Positions 10,341-18,806 of a stretch of DNA of 27,125 bases are shown here, in pieces; within the stretch, counting starts at the first letter, position 1; the number at the start of each line of letters is the position of its first letter. The notes under the pieces were generated by a model. That model was not told the DNA's origin. It saw only the letters and a list, made by a program, of their open reading frames with translations, and did no database searches. The position numbers and the translations under genes are program-made. This DNA comes from Larix sibirica (Eukaryota; Streptophyta; Pinopsida; Pinales; Pinaceae), in the NCBI GenBank assembly GCA_004151065.3, contig NWUY0300000266.1, positions 33,251-60,375 on the forward strand, written 5' to 3'.

Positions 10341-10404
10341 TTAGAATGGTTTGCCNTTGAACTAGGGAGATCACGCTCGCGTCTGCTCGAGTAGATTGTC
10401 CGAT
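10341..10404. repeat. LTR-like fragment abutting the LINE
   Basis: Contains the pair 'gaactagggagatc' (10359-10372) and 'gattgtccg' (10394-10402), which recurs with the same order and nearly equal spacing at 59-103. LINE reverse-transcriptase homology stops right beside it at about 10405, so this looks like the edge of another repeat, perhaps an LTR-element remnant. The shared sequence is short, so this is tentative. Confidence 0.35.
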
Positions 10405-11153
10405 AACACTCACTAGTGCCCATTTATGTTTCTCAAAATCCCCCCCATAATAAATTACGCTGAATGGATCTTATTTATTTGATACAATATTTTGGGGTCA
10501 CTAGGACCAAGAAAAGATAGATTGCTTGAAGGACAACTTTGAGGAGGGTGAGTCTGCTTGCAAAATTAAGGGGTCTGAGAACCCAATTACTCAAATTTTT
10601 CCTCATTCTATCTAGAACATCCATCCACGATACCCATTTGACAACACCTTCGACCTGAGTGGCATCGAGATATTTGGAAGGAAGGGAGCTCCCTTGGAAG
10701 CCTAAAATTCGGAGAATGTTCTTTTGGGAGATGTTAGGGGTATTAAAAAATAAAACTTGCGATTTTTTTCTATTGATCTCGAAACCAGAGGTCTTGGAGA
10801 AGGTATTGAGGCATTTATTAATGGTTTTGGATTCCTGGATCGATGCGTGTCCCATGAGCATTGTGTCATCCACAAATTGGTGGTGAGTCTGTTTGTCTAC
10901 GTGTGGATGAATGATGAGCCATCTTAGTTCCCCATTGTTCACCATAGTTTTGATCAGTCTACTGAGATCTTCTGCCATCAAGATAAAGAAGAAGGGAGAA
11001 AGGGGTTCCCCTTGGTGGATACCTCAGGAGGGGCTGAAGGTCCTAGTTGGGGAACCATTAAGTAGGATGGAGAAGAAATTGGATGAGGTCATACTCATAA
11101 CCCAATCAATCCAATCCATATCAAAACCATAAGCTGCAAGCATCTCCCTCATA

Positions 11154-11311
11154 NNNNNNNNNNNNNNNNNNNNNNNNNNNNNNNNNNNNNNNNNNNNNNN
11201 NNNNNNNNNNNNNNNNNNNNNNNNNNNNNNNNNNNNNNNNNNNNNNNNNNNNNNNNNNNNNNNNNNNNNNNNNNNNNNNNNNNNNNNNNNNNNNNNNNNN
11301 NNNNNNNNNNN
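11154..11311. other. Assembly gap of 158 N
   Basis: A run of undetermined bases inside LINE ORF2. The left flank encodes reverse transcriptase from about MREMLAAYGF and the right flank encodes the end of the endonuclease (LADLETGNGWF). In complete plant LINEs these are separated by several hundred residues, so the gap size is probably not the true distance. Confidence 0.95.
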
Positions 11312-11860
11312 TGAACCAACCATTCCCAGTTTCCAGATCAGCAAGCTTACTGTTCTCGATGAAGTCTTTGAAAGGCTTCATTGGTTGGTCCAAGTACTCG
11401 TCTTCCCCCTTTCTTTTCTTCTAGGGACGTGATCATATTAAAATCTCCTCCGATGATCCAGTGCTTATCCCCAACCCAGTTTTCCAACCAGGAGAGGGAT
11501 TCCAGGAAGGCCATTTTTTGAAGGTTGATGCTTGGACCATAGACATTTGATATCACCCCTTTTATCCTGGTATCAAGGAGTTCAAATTCCACAGAAAGAG
11601 TGAACCGGGTAGCCCATAAATTCGTGAGATCAATCTCATCTGATCTCCAAAGGATCGCAAATCCTCCTTCCGCTCCTCGAGCTTCAATTTCCATAGTCTT
11701 ACTACCTTTCCACACCTATTTCCTATTTCCTTCTTCTTCTCCATTCCACACTTTGTTTCTTGGAGAAAAACTACACCTAGTTTCTCCATCTTGATCTTAT
11801 TCTTCAAGCTTTTTATTTTGCGTGGGTGGTTCACTCCGCGAATGTTCCATGTGATGAATT

Positions 11861-11864
11861 TCAT
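11861..11864 (-). promoter_or_regulatory. ATGA stop-start overlap of LINE ORF1 and ORF2
   Basis: On the minus strand ORF1 ends ...TGT CAA TGA and the ORF2 start ATG shares two bases with that stop (ATGA). ORF2 continues MKFITWNIRG, where endonuclease homology begins. This arrangement fits translation of ORF2 by termination and re-initiation, a mechanism known for the UAAUG junction of the SART1 non-LTR element. Coupling here is inferred. Confidence 0.7.
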
Positions 11865-13282
11865 TGACAACCTTTGTTAACTTCTGAGAAGGAAGCCTTA
11901 ATGGTGGGGTATTGCCTTGACTCAATGAGTTTAGTTCCTAACTCCGCTATCTGCTGTCTATTTGTTTTTCGTCCTCTCTTCTCACCTTCGTCTGGTTGTT
12001 TCCTTTTGCTCCCTTTTTGAGGTTCTTTGGCTATTCCCAGGAATGGTTTAGCCTTAGCTTTGAGGATGTCCTCCTGTAGTAGTTCTAGTTGTCGTCTTGA
12101 GACATATCCTTTGCCCTTTTTGTGACATTCCTTTTCGATTGCATCCAAATCCAGCTCTCCCAGGTCCATATCTTCTGCTTCATCGGGGAGATCCTCTTCC
12201 ATGGCCTCTTGAAGTCCTTCAAGATTTTCTTGGATACGATTATCAACTACCTGAACTGGTTCTTTTCCTTTCTTCTGGTTCCCAAGATCCTCCAAGGTCT
12301 TCCCTACAGAGTTTATGGTTTCGAATCGGTTCGGGTGTAGTGAATTCTTGGCCTTGGATTGTTCTTGTTGCTGCTGGTTATTTGGACACCTCCCCGGTTT
12401 TTTCCGGCTCACCTGGGTAAAAACCTCCTCGGTTGATTTTCTTTCCTTCTCCTGGGCTGCAGGCGGGGTAATGGGACTTTTATTATTTTGCGGACAATCC
12501 TTGTTGAGATGACCATATTCATGGCATCTGCGACATTGAAAAGGGAGGTGCTCGTAGTCTAATGGCTGATTCCAATCTTTGTCGTCCCAGGTCAAATTGA
12601 TAGCTTCGGGGAAATCTTGCGCCAGGTCCATGTAAACACAAATACGGGAAAAATATGTGTATCGTCTCTGTAGGGTTTGCGAGGAGGCTTTTACAAATTT
12701 GCCCAGCATATTTCCAATGTCTTGTAAGCTCTCTGGTTCCCAGTATTCGCAAGGGAGGGAATAAATCCTGATCCATACTGGGGCTATGTTCAGATCCTCT
12801 TTAACGGGGTTAGATCTTTCTTTCCATGGGCAGAGGTAGAGTCCAGTAGAGAAGAAGAAGTAAGGACCTCCTTCCAGAACTCGATCTCTGTCCTCTTGAT
12901 TGAAAAACACAATTGTAAAGAAACCCTTGGCTCCTAAATGTAGATCGTAGTGACCTTTAGGCTTCGAAGTAGTCTTGATCCATTTGGTTAGGTCCTTTTC
13001 TTTTGGCCAGATGCCGATGAAATTCCCTATAAGGGATTTTTCTTTCCATTGCTCTACATGTTCCCTAAGGTTCTCCAATCTGATCTGTAGGGAAGGGATA
13101 TTTCTTGCTCTGGGGAGACATCCACCTTGGGTTTTCCCCAATCCCGATTTGGCTCGGCTGTTGTCTTTCTCTCCTAACTCACTTCCCCTGGGCTCGTTAG
13201 TGGTATGCGCCATAGTGTGTGAGGCGGGGGATTCCTTCCGGCGTGAGGAGGAGGGGGATCTGCCCCCTCCAGGGATCTCCAT
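11861..13282 (-). CDS. LINE ORF1 protein, zinc-knuckle nucleic-acid-binding
   Basis: An intact 473-residue frame. The ATG at 13282 is the first Met after an in-frame TGA. In plant L1 elements ORF1 binds the element RNA and forms the ribonucleoprotein used in retroposition. Residues 1-60 are Ser/Arg/Gly-rich and look disordered. Residues about 65-240 resemble the DUF4283 region of plant LINE and LINE-derived proteins (SLIGNFIGIW, GFFTIVFFNQEDRDRVLEGG, PVWIRIYSLPCEYW, LGKFVKAS). A CX2CX4HX4C zinc knuckle follows at C250, C253, H258 and C263 (CRRCHEYGHLNKDC). The C-terminal 200 residues are acidic and then Lys-rich (EAMEEDLPDEAEDMDLGELD; KGSKRKQPDEGEKRGRK). The stop TGA overlaps the ORF2 start as ATGA. 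Keeping a full-length ORF1 next to a badly damaged ORF2 is odd and may reflect chance or recent insertion. Confidence 0.9.
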   Translation of the reverse strand: MEIPGGGRSPSSSRRKESPASHTMAHTTNEPRGSELGEKDNSRAKSGLGKTQGGCLPRARNIPSLQIRLENLREHVEQWKEKSLIGNFIGIWPKEKDLTKWIKTTSKPKGHYDLHLGAKGFFTIVFFNQEDRDRVLEGGPYFFFSTGLYLCPWKERSNPVKEDLNIAPVWIRIYSLPCEYWEPESLQDIGNMLGKFVKASSQTLQRRYTYFSRICVYMDLAQDFPEAINLTWDDKDWNQPLDYEHLPFQCRRCHEYGHLNKDCPQNNKSPITPPAAQEKERKSTEEVFTQVSRKKPGRCPNNQQQQEQSKAKNSLHPNRFETINSVGKTLEDLGNQKKGKEPVQVVDNRIQENLEGLQEAMEEDLPDEAEDMDLGELDLDAIEKECHKKGKGYVSRRQLELLQEDILKAKAKPFLGIAKEPQKGSKRKQPDEGEKRGRKTNRQQIAELGTKLIESRQYPTIKASFSEVNKGCQ

Positions 13283-13342
13283 TATTCATCAAACCCTAGA
13301 AAAACAGGGACCCGTGCTGGAGTTGATTCTCCGTTGATCCCA

Positions 13343-13928
13343 AAACCCTTTCTACGATCTAGTTTGTCCTATTCGTGTTATAACATTCCCCTTTCTAATG
13401 TTTCCTTCACCCCTTTTTTTTTCTCATTTCATACCTCCCCAATTTTTCCTTAAAATCCCATCACCCTTTTACCTTTTTCATCAAAATTTTCCCCTTCTAC
13501 ATTAAATGAAAATAATTAAGTATCCCAATCCCCTTCTTTTCCCTATCTCTTCCCTTTAATTCCCACCATTTTCCATTAATTAAAATATAAGAAAGAAAAG
13601 GTCATCCTTTCATACCCCTTTCACCATTATCCACATTTAAAGAAGAATAAAGGAAACCTTTTAATCAAACCTAATCCGAGCCACAAAAAGGCAAAGCAAA
13701 AAAGATTCTCACTTATTATCATAAAGTGAAAAAAAAAATAATCCCTGGTCTCTTTTCTTGTCCCCTCAAACCTTCCATTTATAAAATAAAACTGTTGGGA
13801 GAGATCCAATGATTCTTAAATCCCAAGGTGTGAACTTATATGAGTCCCTTTAAATGTACCAATGATATGTTACCATCACGTGAATTTTGGGAGCTTCCTA
13901 TTCTTCGTATTTTAATACGCTCCTTAAG
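13343..13928. other. Pyrimidine-rich non-genic stretch
   Basis: The plus strand from 13380 to 13620 is dominated by C and T (many cccctt, ttttcc blocks). It lies upstream of the LINE 5' end. A small minus-strand frame at 13627-13809 has no family features. No gene is seen. Confidence 0.4.
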
Positions 13929-14024
13929 ACATAAGACGCTCCTAAAGACATCATTCTGCCAAAATCATGGACATGTACATAAGACGCTCCTAAAGACATC
14001 ATTCTGCCAAAATCATGGACATGT
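13929..14024 (+). repeat. Exact 48-bp tandem duplication
   Basis: Units 13929-13976 and 13977-14024 are identical over 48 bp (each starts acataagacgctcctaaag). Exact identity suggests a recent duplication. It is in a multiple of three, so open frames pass through both strands, but no gene is recognised. Confidence 0.95.
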
Positions 14025-14123
14025 ATATGTGCTAATATTTGTTTTAAACGCGTTAAGAAGGATTTGGTCATCGATAGAAGTGGTGAATGAAATGTATTGG
14101 GAAAAACGAGCAGTATAAGTAAC

Positions 14124-14300
14124 AATCAAAACGTCTCGTCGTCGGAATCAGACAGATTAAGAATTGTTTAAATCTGAATTTTTGTTGCTTAAATCGTGAT
14201 TTTTACGATTTGGATAGTTATTGTTGAAATTGCAATTTTCAGACCAGATTTAAACTAAAATTAATTAAAAAACCACCAGAAAAACGAGGCGTTTTAGTTT
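14124..14300. mobile_element. Foldback, MITE-like element
   Basis: About 177 bp with imperfect terminal inverted repeats: 14124-14141 (aatcaaaacgtctcgtcg) against the reverse complement of 14283-14300 (actaaaacgcctcgt region), about 14 of 17 matching. Inside are perfect inverted arms gtttaaatctg (14166-14176) and cagatttaaac (14245-14255), and a central hairpin AAATCGT (14191-14197) with ACGATTT (14205-14211). Most of the unit could thus fold on itself. No open frame. No target-site duplication was found, so membership of a named DNA-transposon superfamily cannot be given. Confidence 0.55.
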
Positions 14301-16435
14301 GTTTTTATCCTACTCATTGGGAACATAAGCACAAAAAAAAAGACATAACGAACGACCATTCACTGGTAGCATACACACATACTGCGGACACATGACAGAT
14401 AGCAATAGGGATGAACTACAGAAATGGAGGGCAACAGAAAAAACCTTGTAGCAGGGAATATGTGAACACCCACGGCAGACACACAATCGATAGAGGAGCA
14501 ACAAATGGGTATGAAGGCATAAAAGGACACGATTACAAGCGAATAATTAATAAAAATGAATTGCATATGGGCACATAAACACATTAAAGGTGGTAGTAAA
14601 TGGTAAGCCCTAAACCCAAATCGACATTCACACCACACAAATAGAGGAAAACCTGCGGTGTGGAAATAAACACGGGGTGCTGGCCATGACAATCTTGCCA
14701 GCTAGTAGGTGGAAAACTCGTCGGCAGTAGCATGTAGGAAAAATAACAGATGGAGAGCAGGCACGAATTACCTGTTACCATGGGGAGGAAAACAACGCTT
14801 CTACAGAAGTTATCACACATTCGCCATAGACAAACGCAACGAATTCTAACCCCTATGGCTACTAGACGACAATAATAAAAATCCTTTGACCCATGCAGAC
14901 GTGCTTATATAGAAGAAAAGTCAGGGCAATCGGGCGCAGGTAATCAATTGCAACTCTTGGCCTTGAAAGTTACAAGAGTTCTACTTTTGACATCATGGTG
15001 AATTGTGAAAAGGGAAGTTGGACACAGCTAACGTGAATATTGCTCAGGCCGAGCAGTGCGAGCGAGAACCCTTGCATCTACATCAGTTGTAGGAAAAAAA
15101 TAAAGGTTTTGACTCACATTTCACCATTTGTTGAAGTCTGAACGATGAAACATTGTTGAGCCCGAGAAGTCGATGTATAAATGTGGTAGTCATATGGCAG
15201 GATTATTTTGCAGACTACTACCAGATACCAAGGCCTAGTTTTAAGATCTCAGTGATCGTCTCTACAAACATTAAGCTCAGGGTTTAACAAACATATAAAC
15301 TCTTGAGGTAACGAATAGTTGGCCGAACATGGGGCTATGTCTTTCAAAGATATGAGAAGCATAGCATGTGGAACGCAAGCAAAAATCCTTCCTCTTGCTG
15401 AGTTCGGCTTCCGCAAAGCAACTTTGTTGCTCATGAGAGTTGCTTCTCCTTAAACACGTGAAGATCTCCATTGGTTTTATGAATATAGATGCAAGTTAAA
15501 GTCTCAAATAACGTGCTAAGGATATCATGGACAAAAACAATGCCTATCATGTAGTAAGATCAATAGTAATTGATTTCCATCCAGGGCATGATACGTCAAA
15601 TTGAATTTTGAAAGATAGTAGCACTTGCAAATAAACCATTGGTTTCTCATGCCGAGCATTTTTCCATCCATAGAACATCTCATTTTCCGTCCATGTGTGA
15701 GCATCAGTTACTTGCTGCTCACCCTCTTCGTACAAACAAAAAAAGCCAAATAACGCAACAACTTTTCAGTTTCCTAGAAGTTGAAACGCTTCGACTACCC
15801 TACACGCAGTTTTTCAAATAGAAACGACGGTGTCAAAACACACATCTCGCACTCGAGGTAAGAAACAGGTACTACTAGGTTCTACATTGTTTGTTTTCCT
15901 TTTCATACTCAGTTGTCCATGAGTCTAATAGGCAATGATTCCAGGTAAGACTATGTTTCAGGTCCACCCATTAAAGTAAATGTTGAGTCTCGGAGGTACG
16001 TTCTGTTTTCCTAAACATATTTGCACTTTCCTATTTATGTTTTTATGACTGATGTCTTCACATGTGCAGGTTATCGTGGTTACAATTTGAGCATGGAGTA
16101 CTCCTGCTGTATCGATTTAACTCAAGTGAACTTGGAATGTTGAGAGCTGTGTAGGGTCTTATAAACCTCCTGTTCTTAGGAGTTGAACCGTCAACAACCT
16201 ATTGTACTAGATGACTGTCAAATTTCATTCCAGTAATAAAAATCTTATTTGGGTGTGTCTTTCCTCCACTTATATTATTCAGTTTTGCTATTACTTTTAT
16301 GTATTTTTTATATTTCGCAAAATTGTTCCATATATACATTTGGACGGTAAATATTATTTTATTTTATTTCTATTTACTAACCTATACATATTATTTCAGT
16401 TTNNCTTAATACTTTTGCGATTACAAAAATAGAAA
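14301..16435. other. Non-genic stretch, possible non-coding transcript
   Basis: About 2.1 kb without a convincing coding frame; frames of 60-110 codons on the minus strand at 14310-14820 lack family features. At 15850-15866 there is a donor-like 'gaggtaagaa' and at 16059-16070 an acceptor-like 'atgtgcaggtt', which would suit a spliced non-coding transcript, but nothing else supports it. Two undetermined bases lie at 16403-16404. Confidence 0.3.
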
Positions 16436-16529
16436 GCAAATAAATAAATAAGAATATAATTTACATAGCTTAACATACACCAGCAAATAAATAAATAAGA
16501 ATATAATTTACATAGCGTAACATAGACCA
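16436..16529 (+). repeat. 47-bp tandem duplication
   Basis: Units 16436-16482 and 16483-16529 both begin gcaaataaataaataagaat and differ at only two or three positions. It lies just after two undetermined bases at 16403-16404, so assembly quality here may be lower. Confidence 0.9.
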
Positions 16530-16964
16530 TCACTGACAAACCTTTTGTGCATAATCTATAGTGAATCAAGCCAATAGTTGTCCACCACTCAAAGAATGTC
16601 ATCTCCTACGAAAATTGAAACTTGAAAGTAGCGTCGAGTGAATTTCTCACTTTATATTAATATAATTGAAATGATACAAAGCCAACAAGGCTTAAATTCA
16701 ACATATAACATCTATCCTAAATGAAAATGGTTTAAAGTTTTGAGGGCCTCTTACTTTGTCTTTTTACTAGAGCTATTTTAAAATTATTAATGCAAGATTT
16801 TTTTTATAGTGGCGAGAATAAACATTGTTGAATGCAACAAGATGTTGTGAGGGGTTTTAATTGTTCGTAACATATGGCATTGTTAGCAAACACCATGTGC
16901 TATATGTCTAGTGTGTTACACCTTTTTGGTACAGGTCCTAGACTCACTCCTATCATTATTTCAA
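16530..16964. other. Non-genic stretch
   Basis: AT-rich. An 'acatctatcct' block at 16708-16718 followed by 'aaattattaatgcaaga' near 16780 resembles the pair at 18142-18152 and 18223-18239, perhaps a dispersed repeat. Confidence 0.35.
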
Positions 16965-17020
16965 GATTGCATTATAAGCGGTTTTGCATTTAGATTGCAT
17001 TATAAGTGGTTTTGCATTTA
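16965..17020 (+). repeat. 28-bp tandem duplication
   Basis: Units 16965-16992 and 16993-17020 (gattgcattataagYggttt...) differ at one position. Confidence 0.9.
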
Positions 17021-17149
17021 TCATCGTCGCAAATAAGTCTAGCTTGTATATTTTGTAGTTTTTTTTGTTCTCAAACGGACATTCCTACTAGGATAATAAA
17101 CCAACTATATAAAACTTCTTCAATGGTTTTTATTTTTTATTTTTTACTA

Positions 17150-17475
17150 AAAGTCAATGAAATTCAGTTTTGCATAGCTGAAATGGTGAAGTCTAGTGGT
17201 TGAGATATGAATTTTGGGTGCTTTAGGGGTTTTTGATGCCTTTGAACTGATAGGCATTGGCATTGGCAACGTCAAATTATATTGAGTCCTTCTTAGAAAA
17301 AGGTGTTACTAATATCTAATAAAATTTGGTTTTGCATTGTTGGAATCGTGAAATCAAGTTGTTGAAATTATGTATTTTAGGTGCCTTGAGAATTTTGACC
17401 CCTTTGAAATGATTTGTGGGATCAACAATGTCCCATTCAATTGCTTTTCAAGTGTTTTGGGTTGAATTTGTTTTG
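17150..17475 (+). repeat. Degenerate direct repeat, period about 163 bp
   Basis: Both copies contain 'ttttgcat', 'gaaatggtgaagtc/ggaatcgtgaaatc', 'ggtgcYttRagg' and 'cctttgaaMtgat' blocks in the same order, starting near 17168 and 17331. Identity is roughly two thirds by eye, so the duplication is old. Not coding. Confidence 0.6.
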
Positions 17476-17530
17476 TTACTTCCCATGAAGCCATGTCTAA
17501 ATTTTTTTTATCTCCACTCGTCTCGCACAT

Positions 17531-17750
17531 ATTTTTTTTTCCAAGGAAAACCTTGTGGGGAAACCCTCTAGCACTTCCCACATTACATGGATGGTACCTA
17601 GTGTAAACCCGTTGGCGCTAAATATGATGCTTAACCCATTAGGGCTATTGAGTGAGGTATGTAATAAAGGGAGCCAACCTCGAGGATTGACCTTGAGATC
17701 TCCTACATGAAGCTCAAAGCACTCAACCACTCGAAAGGCTAGCCTCCTCC
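17531..17750 (-). mobile_element. Probable tRNA(Leu/Ser)-like SINE, minus strand
   Basis: Read on the minus strand, the head has TCGAGTGGTTGAG (17722-17734), an A-box like that of Leu or Ser tRNAs (CGAGTGGTTAAGG), then 28 bp later AGGTCAATCCT (17683-17693), a B-box-like match. The body ends in an A-run, seen as the T-run at 17531-17540. A weak duplication candidate (cacat plus T-rich) lies at 17526-17530 and 17751-17755. The length, about 220 bp, matches the other SINEs here. A second T-run at 17501-17509 makes the 3' end uncertain. Confidence 0.5.
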
Positions 17751-17804
17751 CACATTTATATTTTAAAAGTTCTAACAGAAAACATAATATATTTCTTTGA
17801 TAAA

Positions 17805-18045
17805 ATCTCTTTATATTGACACATTAAAGATTTTAGCACCATTTGAAAAGTCACACTTTTAGTCTAAGATCTCACAAATAATTTACTCAGAACATCCAAC
17901 GCATGTTATAATTCAATGAATCCATATACACAACCAATGTTTCTATATCAATTCTCCTTCCACAATAACAATAAAAATCCGATCTAATATCTAATTTCTT
18001 AACCCATAGAAAAACCCCAAGTATAAGAAAATATTAATACAAAAG
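17805..18045 (+). repeat. Diverged upstream copy of the KDSB promoter region
   Basis: Aligns without large gaps to 18535-18775, directly upstream of the KDSB start codon. Shared blocks include 'tattgacac', 'caccatttgRRaagtc', 'aattcaatRaat' and 'tctatatcaattctMcttcc' followed by 'acaataacaat', then 'atctaatttt' and 'cccaYagaaaa'. Identity is roughly three quarters by eye. This copy is not followed by the coding exon. Confidence 0.75.
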
Positions 18046-18534
18046 AAAGTGATATAAAACCAATATAAAAACAATTACAAGTATATCTAATGAAAACAAG
18101 AAAAACATTTAAAGGAGATAGTGCCCCAAACTCAATCTCTTACATCTATCCTCATGATAATGCCTTTAGCGTAAATGGCTTATGATCATGACCTTGTATT
18201 TTCACAAGAAAGAGTTTTTCTTAAATTATCAATGCAAGAACTCCAAGGGTAATAGCCCAAGTGGCAGTACATAACAATGTAATTAGTGAAGCTATAAACA
18301 GATTCTGAATTTGAACCTAAAAAGTATGTAATACATATGTAGAGCATAACTATACATATCCTTAACACAATTGTACACTTACCTCATATGCCTAGTGTAT
18401 CCTCCTCATCACTTTTTAATACCTTTAAGACGCTCATCTTTGAATTAGGATAAATGCCAACAAAATGCACCTTCCGTGACGTCCATTTTTGAAAGTTTTA
18501 TACTCTTTTAAAATAAGCAAAATATATCTTCCAC
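18046..18534. other. Spacer between the two promoter-region copies
   Basis: AT-rich. A tRNA-like pair (tagcccaagtgg near 18252, then atttgaacct near 18310) hints at another SINE head, but there is no clear tail or duplication, so no element is called. Confidence 0.35.
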
Positions 18535-18806
18535 AAAATTTCTATTGACACTTCGAAGCAGATTCAACACCATTTGGGAAGTCCACACTCAGAACTTTCA
18601 CTGAGCATTGTCTCAAAATATCCACTGCGTACCACAATTCAATAAATTTCTGTACACCACATTAAACCGCTCTATATCAATTCTACTTCCACAATAACAA
18701 TTAAATCCCGATTCTCAGATCTAATTTTCAGCCCACAGAAAACCAGATCTATAAAGAAATATTGCAGAAGCAGAAGCAGAGAAAGAAAATATCAGTGTAG
18801 TGAAAA
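18535..18806 (+). promoter_or_regulatory. KDSB proximal promoter and 5' leader
   Basis: Directly upstream of the KDSB ATG. A TATA-box-like TATAAA at 18750-18755 lies about 52 bp before the ATG, which would place transcription start near 18780 and give a leader of about 25-30 bases. A purine-rich leader (gcagaagcagaagcagagaaag) precedes the start codon, and the base before ATG context is 'gaaaaATGa', acceptable for plants. Most of this region is duplicated at 17805-18045. Transcription start is inferred only. Confidence 0.5.

Larger units (their letters stand above)
10405..11864 (-). pseudogene. LINE ORF2: endonuclease-reverse transcriptase, broken
   Basis: ORF2 would nick target DNA and reverse-transcribe the element's RNA. 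Translation starts at ATG 11864-11862 with MKFITWNIRGVNHP, the usual start of the exonuclease-endonuclease-phosphatase domain. Metal-binding Glu lies in FLQETK, and GGDFN carries the catalytic Asp and Asn. After the N gap the reverse transcriptase resumes with ILLNGSPTRTF, GIHQGEPLSPFFF and the catalytic box FVDD (plant LINEs usually have F/YADD), then TSGFEINRKKSQ and a WVLRPLNFASRLTL block. Damage: frameshifts near 11700 and 11370; TGA at 11024-11026, probably a former Arg codon; TAA at 10475-10477; and a shift at a G7 run near 10440. Homology continues to KWALV at about 10412 and then stops. The region between endonuclease and reverse-transcriptase fingers is missing in the gap. Not functional as assembled. 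Confidence 0.88.
10405..13342 (-). mobile_element. LINE (L1-type non-LTR retrotransposon), 3' truncated
   Basis: A minus-strand element with the standard plant L1 order: ORF1 (nucleic-acid-binding, zinc knuckle) then ORF2 (AP-type endonuclease, reverse transcriptase). It spans about 2.9 kb here, but the true element is longer because a 158-N gap (11154-11311) stands for what should be about 1 kb of ORF2. The 5' boundary is uncertain; in-frame stop TGA at 13286-13288 precedes the ORF1 start, and the leader contains a 'ctagggttt' motif. The 3' part (C-terminal ORF2, 3' UTR, poly-A) is absent: homology ends near 10405. Its base composition is clearly more GC-rich than its surroundings. No target-site duplication could be found because the 3' end is missing. 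Confidence 0.88.

Noticed and set aside
12097-12512. Plus-strand open frames across the LINE ORF1 region
   Set aside because: They are antisense shadows of the GC-richer ORF1 and have no family features.
14310-14820. Cys-rich minus-strand frames that might be secreted peptides
   Set aside because: Several overlapping frames share the same DNA, with no signal peptide plus mature-domain pattern and no homology recognised.
15850-16210. Possible splice donor and acceptor suggesting a spliced transcript
   Set aside because: Isolated splice-like motifs are common in AT-rich DNA; no coding potential or further exon supports a gene.
18240-18330. tRNA-like A-box (tagcccaagtgg) and B-box (atttgaacct) before KDSB
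   Set aside because: No A-tail, no target-site duplication and a spacing of nearly 50 bp, unlike the 32 bp in the other SINEs here.
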